Source of the DNA: Thermoactinomyces daqus | GTDB lineage: Bacteria; Bacillota; Bacilli; Thermoactinomycetales; Thermoactinomycetaceae | Direction: 5' to 3' | DNA length: 64,000 bases | Assembly (NCBI RefSeq): GCF_000763315.1 | Contig: NZ_JPST01000036.1 | Location: 26,277 to 90,276 of the forward strand | In this document: positions 58,331-64,000 of the stretch, in pieces | Numbering within the stretch: the stretch's first letter is position 1 | Layout of the letters: each line of letters starts with the position of its first letter | The notes under the pieces: model-generated | Told to the model about the DNA's origin: nothing | The model's input: the letters and a program-made list of their open reading frames with translations, nothing else | The model's database searches: none | Position numbers and translations under genes: made by a program

Positions 58331-59620
58331 TTAAATTTCTGAATTGGGCCCGTAAGCTTCCAGACGCTCTTTGACCCGTTTCAGGAAGCGGCCGGCCATC
58401 AACCCGTCGAGAATACGATGGTCCAGCGACAGGCAGATATTCATCATATCGCGAACGGCAATCATTTGATTGGTGACAACCGGTCGTTTGACAATGGATT
58501 CAAAGGAAAGGATCGCCGCTTGCGGGTGATTGATGATCGGTGCGGATAATACCGAGCCGAATGAACCGGTGTTGTTTACGGTAAACGTTCCACCCTGCAT
58601 ATCTTTCAAATCCAGTTTACCCGCACGCGTTTTTTCCGCGAGCTGGCTGACGGCCCGTGCCAAGCCGAGGATGCTTTTCTCATCGGCATCATGAATGACG
58701 GGTACATACAAGGCATCATCAGTGGCCACGGCGATGGAGATATTGATCCGCTTCTTCAAGATAATTTTATCTCCGCCCCAAACTGAGTTGAGATAAGGGA
58801 ATTCCTTGAGCGAATCAACCACCGCCTTGATGAAGAACGGCATAAAGGTAAGGTTGACCCCTTCCCGTTTTTTGAAATCCTCTTTGAGGCGGTTACGCAA
58901 TTCCACCAGGCCGGTTACGTCCACTTCCATCATCGTCCAGGCGTGCGGCGCTTCGTGTTTGCTCTGCACCATCCGCTGGGCGATGGTCCGCCTTACTGCG
59001 GTCACGGGGATTTCGATATCTCCGTTTTCCAGCGGAACGCCGGCGGCTTCAGCAACAGGTGCCGGCTGTTTGGGTTGTGCAGGTTCCGGTTTTGTCTCTT
59101 CTCTTGGAGCAGCCGATTTTTCGGCAGCAACCGGTTGCTCGGCAGCGGCGGGAACTCCCTGTTCGATCGCGCGCAGAATGTCTTTGCGGGTAATCCGTCC
59201 GCCCCGTCCGGTTCCCGAGATCCGGGTCAGATCGATATTATGTTCGTTCGCCAGCTTCAAGACGGCAGGAGAATAGCGCTGTTTCATCGATGTTTCTTCC
59301 TGAGCCGGCACTTCTGCTTTGGCCGATGCTTTTTCTTCTTTTGCCGCTTCCGCTTTTGGCTCTTCCTCAGCGGCGGCGGTACCGGCTTCCTGAATGCGGC
59401 AAATCAGATCCCCGACGGAAACCGTCGTTCCTTCCTCAACCACGAGCTCCACGATCGTCCCTTCAATCGTGGACGGAACTTCTGCATTTACCTTGTCCGT
59501 GGAAACTTCACAAATCGGTTCATATTTGGACACCGGATCTCCCGGTTTTTTTAGCCATTTTGCGATGGTACCCTCTGTCACACTTTCTCCGAGCTGCGGC
59601 ATCAAAATATCGGTTGCCAT
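58331..59620 (-). CDS. bkdB: Branched-chain alpha-keto acid dehydrogenase E2 (dihydrolipoyl acyltransferase)
   Basis: 429 aa. Lipoyl domain (1-77) with EVSTDKVNAEV carrying the lipoylated Lys; Ala/Glu/Pro linker; peripheral subunit-binding domain (RYSPAVLKLANEHNIDL...GTGRGGRITRKDIL); C-terminal acyltransferase with SLDHRILDGLMAGRF (catalytic His, HxxxDG). Moves acyl groups from E1 to CoA. AGGAGG precedes ATG 59620. Immediately downstream of the E1 genes. Confidence 0.95.
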   Translation of the reverse strand: MATDILMPQLGESVTEGTIAKWLKKPGDPVSKYEPICEVSTDKVNAEVPSTIEGTIVELVVEEGTTVSVGDLICRIQEAGTAAAEEEPKAEAAKEEKASAKAEVPAQEETSMKQRYSPAVLKLANEHNIDLTRISGTGRGGRITRKDILRAIEQGVPAAAEQPVAAEKSAAPREETKPEPAQPKQPAPVAEAAGVPLENGDIEIPVTAVRRTIAQRMVQSKHEAPHAWTMMEVDVTGLVELRNRLKEDFKKREGVNLTFMPFFIKAVVDSLKEFPYLNSVWGGDKIILKKRINISIAVATDDALYVPVIHDADEKSILGLARAVSQLAEKTRAGKLDLKDMQGGTFTVNNTGSFGSVLSAPIINHPQAAILSFESIVKRPVVTNQMIAVRDMMNICLSLDHRILDGLMAGRFLKRVKERLEAYGPNSEI

Positions 59621-59641
59621 AAGGAACCTCCTCGTCTCATT

Positions 59642-60625
59642 CTAAAATTCCGCCAGTTCGCGAATCGCATTGGCGATTTTTTCAGGATTGAGCATAAATT
59701 CCTTTTCCATCGTCGGGCTGTAAGGCATCGCCGGCACATCGGGACCGCACAGACGCTGAACGGGTGCATCCAGTTCAAAGAAAGCTTCCTGAGCAATCAG
59801 TGCCGCCACTTCCCCACCGACGCCGCCGGTCAGATTGTCTTCATGCACGATCAGCACTTTGCCCGTTTTGGCTGCTGCTTCAATAATCGCTTCTTTGTCC
59901 AAAGGCAAAATGGTGCGCAAGTCAAGGACGTGAACACTGATTCCCTCTTTTTCCAGCATTTCTGCTGCCTGGAGCGCGAAATGGAGCGTCAGTCCATAGG
60001 AGATGACCGTGACATCATCCCCTTCGCGCTTCACATCTGCCTTGCCGATCGGCAGCGTATAATCCTCGACGGGAACCTCGCCCTTAATCAGTCGGTAACA
60101 GCGCTTATGTTCAAAAAAGAGGACCGGGTCTTCATCGCGAATCGCTGCTTTAAGCAGACCTTTTACATCATAGGGAGTCGACGGCATGACGATTTTCAGG
60201 CCGGGAACTCCGTTGAACATTTTTTCCACACTTTGCGAATGGTACAAGGCCCCGTGCACGCCGCCTCCGTATGGTGCGCGAATGACCAGCGGACAGGTCC
60301 AATCACCATTGGAACGGTAACGTATTTTCGCCGCTTCGCTGACAATCTGGTTAACTGCCGGCATAATAAAATCGGCAAACTGAATCTCCGCCACCGGACG
60401 TTTTCCGTAAGCTGCGGCACCGATAGAGACGCCGACAATGGCCGATTCAGTCAGAGGAGTATCCAGAACCCGCTCCGGACCAAACTCTTCATAAAGTCCG
60501 GCAGTCGCCCTGAATACGCCGCCGCGAACACCTACATCCTCACCCAGCACAAACACGCGGGAATCCCGTTTCATTTCTTCCTGCAACGCCTGGGTTACCG
60601 CATCGATATACGAAATGACTGGCAT
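59642..60625 (-). CDS. bkdAB: Branched-chain alpha-keto acid dehydrogenase E1 beta
   Basis: 327 aa. LGEDVGVRGGVFRATAGLYEEFGPERVLDTPL and RAPYGGGVHGALYHSQSVEKMF are E1 beta hallmarks; VLIVHEDNLTGGVGGEVAALI lies near the C-terminus. Forms the alpha2beta2 E1 with bkdAA, decarboxylating branched-chain keto acids. AGGAG precedes ATG 60625. Confidence 0.95.
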   Translation of the reverse strand: MPVISYIDAVTQALQEEMKRDSRVFVLGEDVGVRGGVFRATAGLYEEFGPERVLDTPLTESAIVGVSIGAAAYGKRPVAEIQFADFIMPAVNQIVSEAAKIRYRSNGDWTCPLVIRAPYGGGVHGALYHSQSVEKMFNGVPGLKIVMPSTPYDVKGLLKAAIRDEDPVLFFEHKRCYRLIKGEVPVEDYTLPIGKADVKREGDDVTVISYGLTLHFALQAAEMLEKEGISVHVLDLRTILPLDKEAIIEAAAKTGKVLIVHEDNLTGGVGGEVAALIAQEAFFELDAPVQRLCGPDVPAMPYSPTMEKEFMLNPEKIANAIRELAEF

Positions 60626-60646
60626 CTTGAACTCTCTCCTCCCGTC

Positions 60647-61636
60647 TTAAGCATACACATGCTTGTAAGTATCTTTCGGATCAGGGTAAGCCGCTTTTTC
60701 GGCATATTCGGTCGCCTCGTCCACTTCTTTGGCAATCGACTTGGTGAGCTCTTGCTCACTTTCTTCGGTCAAAATTCCGTGTTCGGCCAAATAGTTTCTG
60801 AAAACGAGAATCGAGTCTTTCTTTTTCTCCTCTTCCACCTCTTCCCGCGTGCGATAACTGCGGTCATCATCATCGCTGGAGTGGGGAACAAGCCGGTAGG
60901 AAACCGCTTCGATCAGTGTCGGCCCTTCGCCTTTCCGTCCGCGCTCGACCGCTTCTTTTACCGCTTGGTATACAGCGAGCGGGTTGTTTCCGTCCACTTT
61001 GACTCCGGGGAACCCATAACCTTGGGCGCGCTTCCAGACTTCCCCGCCGGCAACTTGTTTGGCCAGAGGCACGGAAATCGCATATTTGTTGTTCTCCACC
61101 ATAAAAATCACCGGAAGCTTGTGGACACCGGCGAAGTTGCATGCTTCATGCCAGTCACCCTGGTTGCTGGAACCTTCACCGCATGAGGTTAAGACCACGT
61201 GATCCGCTCCGTCCAGCCTTCCTGCATAGGCAATTCCGACCGCATGGAGAACTTGGGTCGTTACCGGACTGGAACCTGTCAAAATGCGATATCGTTTATC
61301 CCCGTAATGCCCGGGCATCTGGCGTCCGCCGCTGTTCGGGTCTCCCGCTTTGGCAAATGCGGACAGCATCTGATCTTTTGCTGTTTGGCCAAATACCAGT
61401 ACCATTCCCAAATCGCGATAGTACGGGCACAGCCAGTCTTTGTTCCGGTCCAAGGCAAAGGCCGCTCCCACCTGAATCGCTTCCTGCCCCTGACAGGAGA
61501 TCACAAAGGGGATTTTTCCCGCGCGGTTCAAAAGCCACATCCGTTCGTCTATTTTGCGCGCCAACAACATATAGCGGTACATTTCCAAGACCTGTTCATC
61601 CGTCAAACCCAGTTCCCGATGGTTTAACTCGCTCAT
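60647..61636 (-). CDS. bkdAA: Branched-chain alpha-keto acid dehydrogenase E1 alpha
   Basis: 329 aa. Thiamine diphosphate motif CGEGSSNQGDWHEACNFAG ending in VENNKYAISVP, SGGRQMPGHYGDKRYRI, and the phosphorylation-loop-like HSSDDDDRSYR. AAAGGAGCG ahead of ATG 61636. 20 bases separate it from lpdV. Confidence 0.95.
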   Translation of the reverse strand: MSELNHRELGLTDEQVLEMYRYMLLARKIDERMWLLNRAGKIPFVISCQGQEAIQVGAAFALDRNKDWLCPYYRDLGMVLVFGQTAKDQMLSAFAKAGDPNSGGRQMPGHYGDKRYRILTGSSPVTTQVLHAVGIAYAGRLDGADHVVLTSCGEGSSNQGDWHEACNFAGVHKLPVIFMVENNKYAISVPLAKQVAGGEVWKRAQGYGFPGVKVDGNNPLAVYQAVKEAVERGRKGEGPTLIEAVSYRLVPHSSDDDDRSYRTREEVEEEKKKDSILVFRNYLAEHGILTEESEQELTKSIAKEVDEATEYAEKAAYPDPKDTYKHVYA

Positions 61637-61656
61637 CCGTTTTTCGCTCCTTTCAG

Positions 61657-63081
61657 TTAACCGTGAATTGGTTTGCCATCCACCGCCAAAGCGGCCTCTC
61701 CGTACACTTCCGACAACGTCGGGTGTGCATGGATCGCATGAGAGATTTCCCAGGCAGTGGCATCCAACACTTTGGCCAGTCCCGCTTCGGAGATGAGTTC
61801 TGTCGCATGGGGACCGATAATATGAACTCCCAACAAATCATCCGTCTCCCGGTCGGAAATGATTTTGATAAATCCATCCACTTCGCCCTGGACGAGGGAT
61901 TTGCCGATTGCGCGGAAGGGGAATTTCCCCACTTTCAACTCATATCCTTTTTCCTTCGCCTGCGCTTCCGTCAAGCCGATGCTGCCGACTTCCGGACGGC
62001 TGTAGGTACACCGCGGCACCTGAGTGGGATCAATCGGATGCACGTCCAGTCCGGCCATGTATTCCACGGCCAAAATCCCTTCATGGGAAGCCACATGGGC
62101 CAACTGATAACCACCCACCACATCCCCGATGGCATAAATATGTTTTTCCGCCGTCTGCATGAATTCGTTAACGGCAATGACGCCTTTTTCCACCTGGATC
62201 GATGTATTGGCAAGGCCGATATCGTCGATATTCGCCTGTCTGCCCACGGATACCAGGACGCGTTCGGCAGAAAGAGAAATCGTTTCCGATCCTTGTTCTG
62301 CCTGCAAGGTTACCCGGCCGTCAGCGATATCCGCGGTTTCACCGAGCACTTTGACCCCTGTTAGAACTTTGACTTTTCTCTTTTTCAAAATGCGTGTCAT
62401 CTCTTTGCTGACATCTTCATCTTCAAAGGGCAAAATCCGGTCGGCGTATTCGACAACGGTCACTTCCACGCCGAAATCGCTCAGCATCGAGGCCCATTCA
62501 ATGCCGATGACACCCCCGCCGATGATGAGAATCGATTGCGGAAGATCTTCCATGGCCAAAGCATGGTCGGAATTCATGATCGCTTTTCCATCCACTTCGA
62601 GCCCGGGGAGCGAACGCGGCCGGGACCCGGTGGCAATCAGTACATATTGCGGCACAAGCATGTCCGGTTCGCTGCCGTCTTTTTTCTCCACGGAAATTGT
62701 CCCGGGCAGTGGCGAAAAGATCGACGGTCCCAAAATGCGCCCGGTTCCTTCATACACGTCCACTTTATTTTTCTTTAACAGACCCTGTACCCCTTTATGG
62801 AGCTGATCGATCACCTTTTGTTTCCGTTTCTGCACAAGCCCGAAGTCCAGTTCGACGCCGGCAACATGAATGCCGAACTCTTTGCTGTTATTCATATTGT
62901 GGTACAATTCAGCGCTTCGCAAAAGAGTTTTGCTGGGTATGCATCCTTTATGTAAGCACACCCCGCCCACCTTTTCCTTTTCGACAACGGCCACTTTCAT
63001 CCCCAATTGGGCAGCGCGAACTGCGGCGACATAACCGCCGGGCCCTGCTCCCAAGATCACCAGATCATAATTTTCCGCCAT
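61657..63081 (-). CDS. lpdV: Dihydrolipoyl dehydrogenase (E3) of the bkd operon
   Basis: 474 aa flavoprotein. FAD site [16 protein letters not shown]; redox disulphide [17 protein letters not shown] site [16 protein letters not shown]-terminal HAHPTLSE His-Glu. Reoxidises dihydrolipoamide on E2. ATG 63081 is chosen by its [13 protein letters not shown] start and AAAGGAGCGGAG; the longer frame overlaps buk. Its start overlaps the end of buk by 17 bases. Confidence 0.95.
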   Translation of the reverse strand: MAENYDLVILGAGPGGYVAAVRAAQLGMKVAVVEKEKVGGVCLHKGCIPSKTLLRSAELYHNMNNSKEFGIHVAGVELDFGLVQKRKQKVIDQLHKGVQGLLKKNKVDVYEGTGRILGPSIFSPLPGTISVEKKDGSEPDMLVPQYVLIATGSRPRSLPGLEVDGKAIMNSDHALAMEDLPQSILIIGGGVIGIEWASMLSDFGVEVTVVEYADRILPFEDEDVSKEMTRILKKRKVKVLTGVKVLGETADIADGRVTLQAEQGSETISLSAERVLVSVGRQANIDDIGLANTSIQVEKGVIAVNEFMQTAEKHIYAIGDVVGGYQLAHVASHEGILAVEYMAGLDVHPIDPTQVPRCTYSRPEVGSIGLTEAQAKEKGYELKVGKFPFRAIGKSLVQGEVDGFIKIISDRETDDLLGVHIIGPHATELISEAGLAKVLDATAWEISHAIHAHPTLSEVYGEAALAVDGKPIHG

Positions 63082-64000
63082 GGACCATCTCCGCTCCTTT
63101 TTCCACAAATGGGTAGATTTTGGCTTCTTCTTCTCCGCGTATAACTCGAAGCGCTCCTTCAACCAGTGCCTGCAATTCATTTTCACCAGGAACCACATAG
63201 ACCGGCGCGATCCAATCAATCCGCTCTCTGATCAAATGGATAAAGTATTCGCTGTAGGCAAGTCCACCTGTCAAAATAATGCCATCCAGTTTTCCGTATA
63301 AGACGGTTGAACAGGAACCGATCTCTTTGGCAACCTGATAAGCCATTGCCTCATAAATGAGCTTTGCTTTCTCATCTCCCTCGGCGATCATTTTTTCAAC
63401 CTCACGGGCGTCGGATGTACCCAGGTACCCCATCAGTCCGCCGCGGCCCACGATCATCCGCATGATTTCACCGGAAAAATATTTGCCCGAAAAACTGAGC
63501 GCAACCAAGTCGCCCACCGGAATGGTTCCGGCCCGTTCCGGAGAAAAAGGTCCTTCTCCGTTCAATCCGTTATTCACATCAATCACACGGCCGTGCCTGT
63601 GAGCGCCAACCGTAATCCCGCCTCCCATATGAACGACGATTACATTGACATCTTCGTAACGTTTGCCCATTTTTTTGGCGATCCGGCGAGCAACCGCTTT
63701 CTGATTCAGCGCATGGAAAATGCTTTTGCGCTCAATTTGCGGAATGCCGGAGATCCGGGCGATCGGTTCCATCTCGTCGACGACAACCGGATCGACGATA
63801 AAGGCGGGTATGCCCAACCGACCCGCGATTTCCTCGGCGATGATCGCACCGAGATTGGAGGCATGAACTCCATATTCCCCGGATCGAAGATCATCAATCA
63901 TCGCTTGATTAACACGATAAGTCCCCCCTGGAATGGGTCGCAATAACCCACCCCGGGCGACAACGGCATCCAGACGGTTGAGGTTCATGCCTTCCCGATC
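63065..64000 (-). CDS. buk: Butyrate kinase (C-terminal part)
   Basis: Partial; the N-terminus lies to the right of the window and the frame is open to base 64000. Acetokinase-family motifs: [65 protein letters not shown], and [13 protein letters not shown]. Converts butyryl or branched acyl phosphates to acids with ATP formation. First of the buk-lpdV-bkdAA-bkdAB-bkdB run as seen in Bacillus. Confidence 0.93.
   Translation of the reverse strand, partial: DREGMNLNRLDAVVARGGLLRPIPGGTYRVNQAMIDDLRSGEYGVHASNLGAIIAEEIAGRLGIPAFIVDPVVVDEMEPIARISGIPQIERKSIFHALNQKAVARRIAKKMGKRYEDVNVIVVHMGGGITVGAHRHGRVIDVNNGLNGEGPFSPERAGTIPVGDLVALSFSGKYFSGEIMRMIVGRGGLMGYLGTSDAREVEKMIAEGDEKAKLIYEAMAYQVAKEIGSCSTVLYGKLDGIILTGGLAYSEYFIHLIRERIDWIAPVYVVPGENELQALVEGALRVIRGEEEAKIYPFVEKGAEMVHGGKL

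Noticed and set aside
59843-61186. 447-codon plus-strand frame opposite the E1 genes
   Set aside because: Antisense shadow in GC-rich coding DNA; opposite strand has highly conserved E1 alpha and beta.
1-64000. tRNA genes, insertion sequences, diversity-generating retroelement, toxin-antitoxin pairs
   Set aside because: Looked for cloverleaf folds, transposase and reverse transcriptase motifs; none was supported.

Overview
The window is mostly a low-GC, temperate siphovirus-type prophage (about bases 1-55,225; its left end lies outside the window). It is inserted in a higher-GC chromosome of a spore-forming Bacillales-type bacterium. The host assignment rests on a CotS-like spore-coat kinase homologue, a buk-lpdV-bkdAA-bkdAB-bkdB branched-chain keto-acid dehydrogenase cluster, lipB, and Shine-Dalgarno-rich Firmicute starts. 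A thermophilic Thermoactinomycetaceae-like host is possible, but I cannot prove genus.

Layout. (1) 1-3,360, plus strand: tail of a DnaB-type helicase, a TOPRIM primase and small genes, separated by intrinsic terminators. (2) 3,395-26,200, minus strand: a late operon read right to left. Its order is TerS, TerL, portal, minor head protein, head fibre, scaffold, major capsid, connectors, tail tube, two-frame tail chaperone, tape measure, a very large Dit, a Tal/tail spike, BhlA-type holin, amidase and a second holin. (3) 25,320-25,840 and 26,357-27,286: non-coding, hairpin-rich DNA with a candidate packaging region, an iteron/palindrome element and a candidate structured RNA. (4) 27,287-51,011, nearly all minus strand: early genes. 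These include a C5 methyltransferase, PD-(D/E)XK proteins, GIY-YIG nuclease, exonuclease, nucleotide-supply enzymes (class II ribonucleotide reductase, ThyX-like protein, dUTPase, dNMP kinase), RuvC-like resolvase, a DNA polymerase I split around an HNH-AP2 homing endonuclease, and an SSB. Four copies of one promoter drive blocks of this region. (5) 51,140-52,760: an origin-like array, a 45-residue secreted propeptide gene and an HTH-TPR (RRNPP-type) receptor gene. (6) 53,126-54,909: a small gene and a large serine recombinase. (7) 55,214 onward: host DNA, starting with a UPF0261/Tm-1-like gene cut by the prophage, then the cotS-like gene, lipB and the bkd operon.

The strongest candidate for an undescribed system is the receptor-propeptide pair at 51,333-52,760. 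It has the architecture of arbitrium (AimR-AimP) or other RRNPP peptide signalling and sits beside the integrase. A 6-4-6 palindrome (GTTCAA-N4-TTGAAC) embedded in iterons occurs beside it and, inverted, upstream of the late operon at 26.8 kb, which suggests a regulatory link. Second is a four-span membrane protein with a C-terminal HTH whose own gene carries about 48 copies of a TACC(A/G) motif, next to a GIY-YIG nuclease ending in the same HTH.
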